From NCBI RefSeq assembly GCF_017916325.1, contig NC_090155.1, positions 463,501-527,500 on the forward strand: a stretch of 64,000 nucleotides of DNA, in the 5' to 3' direction. How positions within the stretch are numbered: the first letter of the stretch is position 1; the number at the start of each line of letters is the position of its first letter. The DNA is from Leishmania martiniquensis. Its lineage: Eukaryota > Euglenozoa > Kinetoplastea > Trypanosomatida > Trypanosomatidae. Shown here piece after piece: positions 41,861 through 53,089 of the stretch. The notes beneath the pieces were generated by a model that was not told the origin of the DNA, ran no database searches, and worked only from the letters and a program-made list of their open reading frames with translations. The position numbers and the translations under genes are program-made.

Positions 41861-43648
41861 GGACCGGAAAAAGAGTGCGAAACAAGCACCTATATATCTA
41901 TATTTACTTATTTATATATTTATTGACAGCGACGACGAATGTGGGAATGTAATTATTCTTGTTCGGGGTTGCTGATCGGCCGTATGCGCGCGCCCACACA
42001 CGCATGACTTCTTCATGCTGACGCGGAATGAGAAAGCGCAGGAACGGCGGCACTCAGCACCTGAGGTGTGCGCCTCTCTTTCCCCCTCTTCTTGTTCTTT
42101 GCTGCGGGAAAATTATCGAGATTCGCAAAAACTGAGTGCCGGCAATCGAATGGCGGGAGGTGCGTCCTTCTCTCCCACTTCACATGCTCATCTTACCTTC
42201 TTTCTTCAGTATTCCCTGGGTGAACGCAGGAGAGGAAAAAGGTGGCAATGGCGGCGGTCGTGAGGAAGTAGGGACGATAACGACCCTGCTGGTGTGTAAA
42301 GGGACAAGGGCGTCTGCAGACACCTGCATCACATGCGTGCGCTCCTATGCGTGGCCGACGAGAGAGCGCGCAGTACATTATTACTTTCTCGCCGCGCTCA
42401 CCCTCTCACACCCCGACCCCCTTCTGCGCCTTGCCTTGCCGACCCGGTGTACTGACGTCATTCTTCGCGTGCGAGCGTACGCGCGCTTTCGACGATTCCT
42501 TTACTTCTCCTGTTTTCTTCAGCGATATACATCTTTTTTTGCTTTCACTCATTTTCTCTTCTCTCTGCCTGCGTCTTATGCGTGCGTCGGTATTCTCCCA
42601 CACATAAGCGCGCGTTCGCTCGCCGTGTGATGGCACCGCTCTCTTCTTTGCTACCTCTGGGGTGTGTACGCCAGAAATTGAAGCACAGCAAAAAGGGAAA
42701 AAAGAAAGAATACCCTGCGAGTAGAGGAGAGGTGGGGAAGGGACAGCGTTGGCGAGTCGACGTGCACCCACCCTCACTTACACAGACACGGTTCCGTGCC
42801 CTTCTTCCTCTCGCCGCGCGTCTCGTCAGTGTATCAACAGCCCCGTTGGTTATCTGCGCAAGAGCACGGTGTAGGTGGCGAAGGGGGGCGGGCTGTGGTT
42901 TCCACCTCTCGTCAGAGGGTTTTTTCCGCATCTCCCAATTCAGTCTTGGAGTCGCGTGGAAAGGGAGAGAGAGGCATCGGCAAACGAAGAAGTGCCGTGA
43001 AGTCGTGTGCATCTGCATCTGTGCGATGTAGCCAACGTGTGGATATGCACTCGTGTCGCTGCAACATCCTTGCGGCGCGCACATTGTCGAACTACACGGT
43101 TGCTAAACGACCCCCGTCGCAGAGGATGTAGGGGTGCGGAAACTTCAGTCTAACCGACTTGATATGCCACAAACTTTTGCGCTGCGAGAAGCATGAGTAC
43201 CCGCGGGCCCCGTCATGACCTCCCATTTGCTTCCACCTGCTCTCTCTGCCTCCTGATTTTTTTCCTGTCTGGTTGTCCGTCCTCAGGGGGCACCCCTCCA
43301 CTATCCCTTTCCTTGATCAATGGGGACAAGAACCTATCACCCAATGGCTCGTCTCGGCTTTCCACAAGCTCCTGGCGCCTCGCTTGAAGGGCAACATAAA
43401 GGAAGTACAAGTTCACAGCGCACATTACCCCCTCCTCTCCTTCGCCTCCCCACACAGTCACCTCGCTGGCCCTAAGGCCCCTCGCTCGCCCCACATGTCC
43501 GAACACGCAAAAGGCGGCTTATCCGCCCTGGGCCCATGCGCGGCATCCCTTTAGCGCCCCTCGCCATGAAGGCTCTTTTACCCCATGAAAAGCACACCCC
43601 GTTCCCCCACCCCCCGTTGACGAGGAACAACCTTTCCGCGCAGCGTAG

Positions 43649-43995
43649 GGGTCCACTGCCCATTTTGTGGGAAGGGTAGGCTACTCCTATTCCTTGCGGT
43701 GTGCTGACGCCTCTGGGGGTCGATGCGGAACGGGGCGTCCTCGGGGCGGGGCGCCCCATAGCCGCCCATATGGCGGGCCGGGTGCCGGTGGGAACTGGGC
43801 ACCCGTGGCCGGCCCACCGGCACGGAGAGCCGAGGCCACACCGACAGGGATGCGCCACGGGGCACCCGGCATGAAAGCGGCCGCATGCACCATGCATGCA
43901 GCGGGTGTGAGTTAGGCTTGGGGCGGGGCCGCGCTTAGGCGACTGAGTTTGCGCATCGCCGCAAGGTGCGCCCACGGTTGCCTCACAAAAGAAAA
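43649..43995 (+). repeat. 347-bp dispersed direct repeat, copy 1
   Basis: Aligned without gaps to 51009-51355 (offset 7360). Reading line by line I found a single difference, C at 43656 against T at 51016. It is GC-rich, with an 11-bp inverted repeat inside (43782-43792 and 43813-43823) and a GCATGCACCATGCATGC near-palindrome. The sequence diverges abruptly at both edges. No terminal repeats or target-site duplication are evident. Confidence 0.95.
43782..43823. repeat. 11-bp inverted repeat / stem-loop in copy 1
   Basis: GTGCCGGTGGG (43782-43792) pairs perfectly with CCCACCGGCAC (43813-43823) across a 20-nt loop. The same structure is in copy 2 at 51142-51183. It could fold in RNA or as a cruciform. 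Confidence 0.85.
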
Positions 43996-46900
43996 TGGGC
44001 GCGTTGACGGGGCCGAGCCCATTCTTTTCCGCCCTGCGGAAACGCTGAGACAGCGAGTCCTTTGACCGAAACCAGCCATCCCTTTCAACGAAGCACACAG
44101 CCTTTGGGAGCTCTCAAGGGAGCCGGCGGACTTCTTTCATGGCAGCTTCTCCCCGCATCGCGGCCTGAGGCCAACCAGGGGGGAGGAAGATACCACGCGC
44201 GACAGCCACGCGGAGGGCGCGCACACTTATTTTTGGCGCACCCAAAAGCAACACCGTTGCAGACTAGGGTGCCGCAGTTGAAGTCGATACCCCCGTTGCC
44301 GGCAAGGCCAGGCGCGAAGATTGCTGCAGTGAAGTTCCTCGCAGGGGGCCTTTTTGGCGGGCATTTGAGGTGACCCCGCCACGCCGACCACACCGACGCC
44401 CCGCCGAAAAACGCGCCGGCCCCCAGCACGCACCCCCACAAGCACCAAGGGCCGACACCAGACGACAAGCCCGATCCCGACGAACATTCCGGCATGGAGC
44501 ACTCTTTCTCGGAGGACAAACCGCGAAGCGAGAGGCGGCGCCCCCACCCCGCCCCTTTCCGTCAGCGCGGCCCCGGCGAGAGCAAAGCGGACAGGTTCAC
44601 AAGGACAAGACGAGCACCATCAGTGACAAGGAAAAGCCGATTGCCCTCGAGATGCGCGCCCGCATGATGCACAGCGACGGTGTACTCAGCCCGCGCGTGG
44701 GCGCAAGCAACTTCACCAGCCCCTCCTTGGCATGTGCCCCCGCCAAAAGGGGCCCGCGGACCGCCCCCCCCTCAACGGCGGCAGGTTTTCTGGGCGCCCT
44801 GCGCCGGCGAAAGGCTCGGTGTCCCTGAACCGAAAACGGCGCGTAAACAGCCCCCCCTAATTTCCAAAACTCCGAGGCCCGGAAGACCCCGGTCCAGAAA
44901 GCGGGCGCCCAGCGCCACCGCCGCCACCACCACCCCACACACACGCGCGGGCCCCCAAAGGAACGCCCGCAGCCCACGGCGACCGAGGGCGCAAAAGCAA
45001 GCCCCCCCCACGCGGCCGTTTTTTTTTTGCAAGCGCCATTGTGCCCATCTTCTCCAAAGTCATTTTTCACCCCCAAATAACCTGCCACGCACCAAGGCCA
45101 CACCTTCCGAGCATAGAATCCGGCGTTTGGCCACACATGCGGCAAGGGAAAGCAGCCGGCTATGTAATCCAGAAGCTGGGCGCGCGAAAGTTAAAGCTGA
45201 CAGCAGGCACCGGCCCTGACGCCGGGATGCGGGGCGGTGGTTCGCCAAGACGCCCCCTTTAAAACAAGCCCCGAACGCTTGGCCCCGCAGGTCCCCCGGC
45301 CGGCCACCCCACACACACACACACACCGACGCCGAGCACCTAGAAAAAAAAACGAGAGCACGGGCCCACCACCCCTCCCTTTTCGCCACAACCCAAAGCG
45401 CAACCTCTTGAACGGGGCCTTTCCTTTTGTGGCCCGGGAAGAATGGACCCGCCACAAACACCTGAAAAAGGCGCGGCCACCCCATCCAAAAAAAAAGCGC
45501 GGGCCCGCCGCCCCGGCCACGGCCCCCCCGGACACCGCCGCCGCTAGCGCCCACACAAAAAAAGGATAACCCCCGCGGGCCGCCCCCCCCCCAGCAACCC
45601 GAGGGCAAATTAACACAACCACGGGGGCAGGGAATCCGCGCCCGCCCGACCCGCCTTTGAAGCGGGAGTCAAAAGAGGCCGCCGCTCCGCCAACAAGCCA
45701 GCGGCCCTACCGAGCCGTTGGGTAACCGAAAACAGACCAGCCGACCCCCCCCCTGTTCCTCTTTTTGGCCCCCGACAAATCACGTTTTTTTTTGCCTTTC
45801 TCGGAGGGTTTGCGCGGAAGCTTTGATGTCCGGCGCACAATATCCGGCTAAATCCGCACGTAAACGCCGCCGCCTCGGTGTGTGTGCGTCAGCCGTTTCG
45901 GATTCTTTGACCAAAACCGCGGGCGCCAAAAAAGAGAGCGCGCCCCTTTGGCTTTTTCGCGCCCCGCATTCCTCGTTTGAAAGCTTGCGCGGGCACCGCC
46001 CTTTGATAAAGTTCCGGAATATGACGACAAAGTCGCTTTCGATTTCCAAAAGAAAACCCCTGTTTAAAACAAACCCTAAGCGAGCCCTATGCAAGAAAAG
46101 CCGCCGTCCGGGCTACCAGAAACTGTGGGGAGTTCCTGAGTCGCAGAAACAACCCTGTTCATGACCCGGCTGTTGTCCCACAAAGTGGTGGGCTGTTGGA
46201 AGCGGTTGTCGTTAGGAATTGTGCTGGGGCCCATAATGGCGCCAAGGCAAAAGCAACAACAGTTTCGAAAAATTCTGTGCCGGCCGTCTCTGTGAGTTAG
46301 GCCTTGCCGCCATTTGTGTCACTTCCGCACGATCCTGGCAAGAAATCATTTTGCCTGCATACTTAAAAACGACATGAAGCAAAAAGGTGGCCCGCGGCTC
46401 CCCGGCGGGCTCCCACCTTTGAAAGCCAGCGCCCACAGCGACGCGCGTACTCATTTTGCCGAAAAGCCCCTCGTTCGCAGCGTTTTTGGCGCTTGTTCAA
46501 AAGCCCCGGGTTTCCTTTCGGCTTCCCGCTCTCAAGTTATGAGGCTCAAAAAAAACAGGATGCGAAATAAAGAGGGTGTGGGTAGCTGCCCTTTCTTCGC
46601 GGAAAGGTTCCACGGCGCTCCGCCTAAAAAAAGGTCTAAGGTTGCGTACAAAGCCTGTTTCTACCCCTCGCGGCGTTCTGCCCCGCGACGCCCCTAGGCC
46701 CGCCCCAATAGCTTGGCCCAGCGCCGGAACGGCGGCCCTAGTTGTCCGAGTTGCGCTTGAGGTGCTTGAAGCCTGGGGTTGAAATTCTGCTGAGACAAAA
46801 AGGGAAAATAAAGTGGAAATTAGAAAAACCGCTCCCGGGTGGTGTGTTCTGGCCGTCTTTGCGGCTAGGGGCTTCGCGATTCTTTAGAGTCAGAAAGCAA

Positions 46901-49900
46901 GCGAGCGCCTTCACTTTACACCGCCGCAAGCATTTTCTGAGACAGACGAGGGGCAAAGCGCAAAGAGAAGACAATGTGGGTTGCTTTAGCCCCTTCTGGT
47001 TTCACCTGCTTGAACAGCGCTCCTCCACATTTGGGGGGCAAATCTCGCCGCGGCTTCGCTGCGCTCGCGGGTCTCATTTCTCCTGTAAGCAGACTTTTGG
47101 CCAGGACCAGCCCTCGCCCCCCTCACGGCGCGTGGGGACACACCGCCGGGGACGCTGGTCGACAGAGCACGCCACTATCGTTTTATGGGGGAAAGCACAC
47201 ACAGACATTAGGCTGCTCGCGGGGCGGGCAGGGGGTACAGACGGGCTCCGCCCGCGAGTGCGCTTATACTTAGTCGTGGGCCCTCGCTTCGCAGTCCGTG
47301 TAGGCAGTGCCACCCGAACACCACTCACGGGGCTGGTGGGGTGTCGGCGCGTCTGCTCCCTAACAGGATGGGGGGAACTAGGGGGCCGCATGGCAACACG
47401 TTGACTGGGCGCAGCCATATTTACTTATCAATAAGGAAAGCAATCAACCGCTTACAGAATAATCAACGCTCACAGTTTGCAGCAACGGTGTAGCACCGGG
47501 CTGCAGTTACGAGTTCAACGAGAAGACAAACTATTTAGGAATACGGCGCAGCCAACCGTTACGGGACAGACAGCAGCTTCGACGGGCACCCTCACTGCCG
47601 CTACCGGGGGCCTGTCAACAACCTCCTGGGCGGGCGGGTGGGCGTTTTTTCCCCCGAAACTATTGTGTGAAAGGTGATGGTGGCGTGGAGGGCGAGAGGG
47701 CTTCGCTGCTTCACCGGGTATCCACCGTTTGCGTGCAGAGCACTCATGCGTGTGCAGGAGAGACGGTGGGAAACGCAGGGGGAGAGGTAGAGTCATCATC
47801 CCGCGCAAAAGGTGGCGTCCACGCGTGCCCGGTGCCGTGCAGCCTGGTCGGCGAGCCGGGCCTCCGGTTCACCTCCGCCCCATCCGGCGGGGCAAAAAAC
47901 GCATCGAGCTCTGTTGTCCGATTGGCAAGCGCACCCTACATTACCCGACACGCTCTAACCTCGCGCGGTTGGGCTTTGGAAGCAAGGCGTAGCCGTTGCT
48001 TTGATGGTACGGCGCTTGGAAAAAAGCAAGCGCTTATCCCGTGCCGAGATTAAGTGCTGTCATTTTTTGTGCCAGTGATAAGAGCATGTGCTTGAAGATA
48101 GCTTACTGTTAGAGAAGAAGCTGTGGCTTTAGGTGTTAGGGGGCGGCGCGCGCTCCTCAGTTCCGGTGGTCGTGTGCGCTGCTGCGGGATTTCTCGGGAC
48201 ACAGTTTCATGGAGTTGATAAACAGCGCCCTCGAAATTCCAAAGCACCGATATTTTGCGCGGAGAGTCACTGCTTTGGAATAAAAGATTCTTCCCCTTCG
48301 GGCCGCTACTGGTCATGGGTTTTGTGTTGCGGCTGTGCTTTCTTTTTTTCGCTTTGTGTGTGTGGGGGGTGGCGTTCTTGGGCGCCCGCATCCTCCCATG
48401 GGGCCGGTCCCAGGCTCTAAATCCGACCCTTGTGGGCCGTCCGGGCATCAAAAGGCGCTATTTCAGCTTAAGTCGCTGGGGAGTTGAAGTATTCTGGCAG
48501 CTATCCGGCGGGTGGGCTGGGTTCCCGGAGGGTGGTTGTTCACCGTGGCTTTGTGTGGTGCGTTGGCTGGGAAAATTTCCCGCGCGAAACCAGCCGCCCC
48601 CACAAATTTAGATATCAAGGCTGTGGGCCTTCCCCCGTCACGCGGCCGGATCTGTCATGGCATACATCCTTGCTTTCGCTTTGGCAACAGTCCACCAACT
48701 CTGCAACGAACGACTTGTGCAGATCTACGGCATCCTGTGTTCCACAAGGCCATTGCCTTCTTCAAAAGGGCTGCGGGTGTTTGTTTTGGTGGTGCTGAAG
48801 CGGTCGTCTCAGAATTGCCTCGTTCTCGAACTCAGTCCACCCTGTTGGTGCAAGTTGCTTCGCTGGCCCCGGTGTTCTGCTGGTTGTTGTCATGGGCTAT
48901 GCTTTCTCTTCGCTTTTGTCATTCTATTTCCGGGCATCTTCCCTTGCATCGCGCCAAGGGGCTCCCTTTTGTTGGGGCCCGCAGGGGGGGATAACCAACG
49001 GGGGGGTGAGGTGCTAGGCATTTTCGCGTTCTAGTTATGGGGGGTTCGGGGGCTCGCGGCACATGGAGCACGGCGTCGGCTTGTCGCTTTGGGCACGGTG
49101 GGTCGGTGGCCGTCGTGGGGTGAAAGGGGTAAATTGAAAAAGCTTGGAAATGTGGTGGTGGTGGGGGGGCTGCATTTTGCCCGCTGTCGTCATTACGGCT
49201 TCGGGCGAGGGTTTGGCCCTAGCTTGGGGCATGGGGCCCGGAGGAAATGGGGGGGGGGGTGCAAAACAGAGGAAGCGTACAGTAGGGCTCCTGCGGCAAT
49301 AAGATGAGAGACCGAGTGAAATGTTCGCGGCATTGGATAACTAAAAGAAGTTCCGACAAGCCGAGTGCATGGCTTGCTTATCCACAACTGGAAGTGAGGA
49401 CAACAGCCTCCACTGAGTAGCCCATTTTTTGGCTATGGCAAGGCGATCTCATGCCGCTTGATTTCATGCGTGGTTTTTTTTTAAGTTCCCACGGGGAATC
49501 GAAAATTTTAGACGCTGCGCAGCTTGAACGAAAGACAGAATTACTCTGGGAGAGCAGTGGTTTGTCTGATAGAAAGTCGCAATCCCGGGCTATAGTGCAT
49601 GCTCGGCGCATTTTAGCTCACCGTGCTACAGCGGAGATCTACATGCACATTTCTTTCATCTGCTTGCGCGAGAACAATTTTCCGTCACGGCCACAGAAGT
49701 GCTTGGCCAATCGTCAACTAACTTCAACTGAGAAAGGATTTGCATTGAGCAGGGGGTTCAGTGTCAAAATGTGACGTATCTTAAGTACTCTTATTTGTCC
49801 GCCCTCACTTTTTTCGGGAGGTGTGTGGGAGATTTATACTCTTTGCTTCTACACCTGCAGAATTCATGAATCGGCGCAGGAGCATGGAGTGAAAAAAAAG

Positions 49901-51008
49901 CCAGCATGTAAGGCGGTAAAATAGCCCTTCGGATAGGACGGCATGGCATCTGCACCGAGGACTATAGCTATGGTGTACGTTAGAAAAAAAGATTCATGTT
50001 CCTTCTCAAGCGCTGTCAATTTCTCGTGCAGATAGCTACTTGTGAGGTAGGCGGGCAGAAAGCCTGACTGCAATGCCTTGATATCTTTATGCACTCGTTT
50101 TTACAAGCTTTTGTTTGCACATTAATTAGTTCGAGTCATTCTTTTATTATTATTATTTGACGTCACATTCGCTTACCGCCGGAGATGAGTGCAATAAAAT
50201 GATAATATCTGTTGAGGAGCAAATATCTCATCAAAATCTACAATTCAAGTGGGTTGCGAGCGTTTTTTTCTTGTGTCAATGTAATAATCAAGGATGTTTT
50301 TTTTTATTGCATGGGATCGAGGGGATAGCCTCTTAGGGGTTTCTGATGGTTTGTGACGTTTTGGGAGACCTCTGGATGAGGCTCATTATGCCCTGCTGTC
50401 ACATTTTACCGTCACTTGAGAAATACCTTTCTTTTTTAAATTGCTTTCAGATTCTTTATGGACGCGATTTATTGCTAAAGTAGGGACCTGCACATTGCTC
50501 TCGAAGTATATGAGCGTCGAGGTTAATCGCAGACATTTTTTCCTTCTCAGTCAAGGTGCCATTCTCGGCCGCTACTGCGATAGGTTGAATTGAGTGACGT
50601 ATAGAACTCATCCTTCTCTTGTGATATCACACGATGCGCTACGCTACAGGACAGTAAAGCGTTGCTTCTTACTCTTAACTTTCCTTTATTTCGTGAACAT
50701 TTAAAGCCCTTTCCTTGCTCACCAATTATCGAAAGTGATCATTTGATCAAAAATACTAGGAAGCTTGAAAGAGCGGTGATTTTGCTTGCGGCACTAACTG
50801 CGAGGAAGTTAATCCACCCACCTTTCGAAGATGAAAACAAAGACGAACTGCGTGCGCTGTGAAGAGCGAACTTCTGAGATGAAGTAGATTCTGATAATTT
50901 ATTTTTGTTTCTAACGCTTGATCTGGTAAACAAGACCGAACTTTGGCGTATTGGTATTCTTTCGTAATACAGCACATTCTTGATGGGAAAGACCTCATTC
51001 TGGTGCTA

Positions 51009-51355
51009 GGGTCCATTGCCCATTTTGTGGGAAGGGTAGGCTACTCCTATTCCTTGCGGTGTGCTGACGCCTCTGGGGGTCGATGCGGAACGGGGCGTCC
51101 TCGGGGCGGGGCGCCCCATAGCCGCCCATATGGCGGGCCGGGTGCCGGTGGGAACTGGGCACCCGTGGCCGGCCCACCGGCACGGAGAGCCGAGGCCACA
51201 CCGACAGGGATGCGCCACGGGGCACCCGGCATGAAAGCGGCCGCATGCACCATGCATGCAGCGGGTGTGAGTTAGGCTTGGGGCGGGGCCGCGCTTAGGC
51301 GACTGAGTTTGCGCATCGCCGCAAGGTGCGCCCACGGTTGCCTCACAAAAGAAAA
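51009..51355 (+). repeat. 347-bp dispersed direct repeat, copy 2
   Basis: Same orientation as copy 1 and nearly identical. Here it stands as a sharply bounded GC-rich island in AT-rich DNA, so this copy looks inserted or transferred. Its inverted repeat lies at 51142-51152 and 51173-51183. Confidence 0.95.
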
Positions 51356-52989
51356 GAGGCTTGTAATGAGCCGTGACAGAGACTAATCGAAGCTGCGCTG
51401 GCATCGCAGAGCGGGGCCGTTGTAAAGATGGACCACTGGAGGACGCATAGTCGAGTAGTGAGCACTGGCAGCTGATTAGTTGTGAGATGTCTTTTCTTTG
51501 TAGGCAAGATGATAAATATATATATTTTAGGCCAAGTGCGTTTTGACTTGGAAGTGAGGAATGATGAGCTATGTGAGGGTGAGGATGCCGGCTGGCGGCT
51601 GTACCGCTTTCAGGAATTCTTCAGAGGGATTCGACGCGCAGAATTATTGTATGAAGGTAAGTGTGTAATGTGCCTGTGGACTGTGTGAGCGAGGTGCTTC
51701 AACCGTGAGGGGTTTCAAAGTACGAAGAGAGCGCTTAATCTGTCATTAGACACACACACACACAGACAAAAACGTTTCGTTTTTTGTGTAGCTGTTCCAT
51801 CTTGCTTTCTCAAGATATAATTCGTTCTCAGTCTTCTGTTTTTCTTTCGTACTGTGTCAGCATAGCGAAGTGGTGTCTCCGCTTTTTTCTCATACAGATA
51901 ACAGCTGTTGCTAGTTACACAGTGCTTACTTTTTTCCCCAAGAATCGAAACAGGTGAATTATCTATCAAATGTCTGGCGCGGTGCGCAGCGTCTGAATAC
52001 GACCTCTGCTTTTTTAAATAATCGAGTTCTTCTATGTCCACTGCGCTCAGCCACAGGCATCAGTGAAAAGAAAAAACCAGCGAAAAATAGCTCATTGCCC
52101 TCCTCAAAACGAAAAAAAGACCTTTGATAAGTCTTGCGGTCGAATTCAGAAGGCTCGCGCTTTTTTCGTGGCTGCTGTGGCAAAAGAGGACCGAGCGCGG
52201 AAGCAGGAAGCCTTCTAAGAGGACAGCCGGCCGGATTTACATCGGGGAAAGAGCGTTGCGCAAGTTTATCGTTTTTTTATCATCACTGCGACTTTCCAGC
52301 TATGTTCACGTGCCAAAAAGGAACTCGTTTCTAATAAACTGCGCACTACTTTCAGCGTGCCAAACGCGCCTATATACCCAGCAAGCATATTTCGCTAGTC
52401 AGGGGTGGCTACGGCTGAGGTACCTCTGGCACGTTGCGCAAGAAAGAAAATGGGCTGCTGCTCTATGTTTTCGAATGTACGGCGTTGTTACATGGTGTGG
52501 AGTTGACTTTCAACTGTCGTAAACTGGGCATTCCCGTGTGCCTCTGTAGGTATATATGCATATATATTTATTCGTAAAGGAATGAATATTCGTTTCGGCA
52601 TTGTTGTCAGAACCAGGGAGGCAAAGCGGAAATGACCAGGCCTGGGGAAGTACTCAGGCATCGCTAACCTTGCTCAAGCTTACAATGTTGAAGAAGTGGT
52701 CAAAGCGACGTTATGCACTTCACGAGCTCCACTTGGTGCCAACATGTCGCCTAACCAGATCACAGGGGTATAGAGCATCTTTTTTTTTCCGCATAGCCAC
52801 TCAGCTTAAAGCAACTAGAACTCTACTAGTACGGCCTTGTCGTCCATAAGGAGCAGCATAGGATTTTCTGCGGAAACAAATAGCAGAACGATACACTGCC
52901 CAATAACTTGGGGAGAGCTCTTTTTATGTGAACTCTCTTTCTTCCCCCTTTTCTCCGCAACTCACAGAGACAAATACGAACATCTGAAA

Positions 52990-53040
52990 ATTTCTCCTTT
53001 TGGTTTTATTGTCGTTTCTAGCCTCTTTCACACACCACAG
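52990..53040 (+). promoter_or_regulatory. Trans-splice acceptor of calpain-like gene 1
   Basis: A T-rich pyrimidine tract (52991-53019) leads to AG at 53020-53021, with another AG at 53039-53040, 50-70 nt before the ATG at 53090. The frame is open further upstream only from a TTG at 53000, which would be removed by splicing. Confidence 0.55.
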
Positions 53041-53089
53041 CCCGCCTCACAGAGAGCTGAATTCCCATATCACCTGGCAACAGCAAAGA

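Larger units (their letters stand above)
38772..43500 (+). other. Gene-free CT-rich spacer
   Basis: About 4.7 kb after the last gene of the upstream block. It contains CT tracts, T and A homopolymers, CA/GT repeats, a 22-bp duplication at 41371-41414 and a SIDER-like element at 41537-41860. Frames here are short or made of Ser/Pro/Phe/Leu low complexity. No gene is supported on either strand. Confidence 0.6.
43501..49300. other. GC-rich block of broken coding-like fragments
   Basis: About 5.8 kb with many poly-C, poly-G and poly-A runs and no long open frame. Composition differs from both neighbours: 43741-43800 is 47/60 G+C. Several patches look coding by codon choice but are cut by stops or frame changes, for example about 44594-44735 on the + strand (SDKEKPIALEMRARMMHSDG) and about 47740-48050. 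No domain was recognised. A decayed mobile element or subtelomeric array is the best guess; TATE elements of Leishmania (Viannia) are candidates, unproven. Confidence 0.4.
49301..53089. other. AT-rich block
   Basis: About 3.8 kb with base composition unlike the rest of the window: 50101-50160 is only 14/60 G+C. Frames are short and do not use the GC-rich third positions of the flanking genes. I see no tRNA, rRNA or SL RNA gene in it. It is interrupted by the GC-rich 347-bp repeat at 51009-51355 and ends at the splice acceptor of the first calpain-like gene. Possible old subtelomeric, centromere-like or foreign DNA. Confidence 0.5.

Noticed and set aside
43230..43480. Possible third SIDER-like fragment on the minus strand
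   Set aside because: Only short runs such as CAAGGAA..G and GAGGACGG resemble copy A. The similarity is too weak to claim without an alignment score.
49451..49774. 107-residue frame in the AT-rich block
   Set aside because: It does not use the GC-rich third positions of the real genes, has no recognisable domain and no clear splice acceptor tract. It remains a weak candidate at most.
49301..53000. RNA genes (tRNA, 5S, SL RNA) in the AT-rich block
   Set aside because: No SL exon sequence, no 5S core and no convincing tRNA arm pattern was seen on either strand.
53000..53089. 30-codon N-terminal extension of calpain gene 1
   Set aside because: It begins at a TTG and spans the splice acceptor, so it would not be in the mature mRNA.
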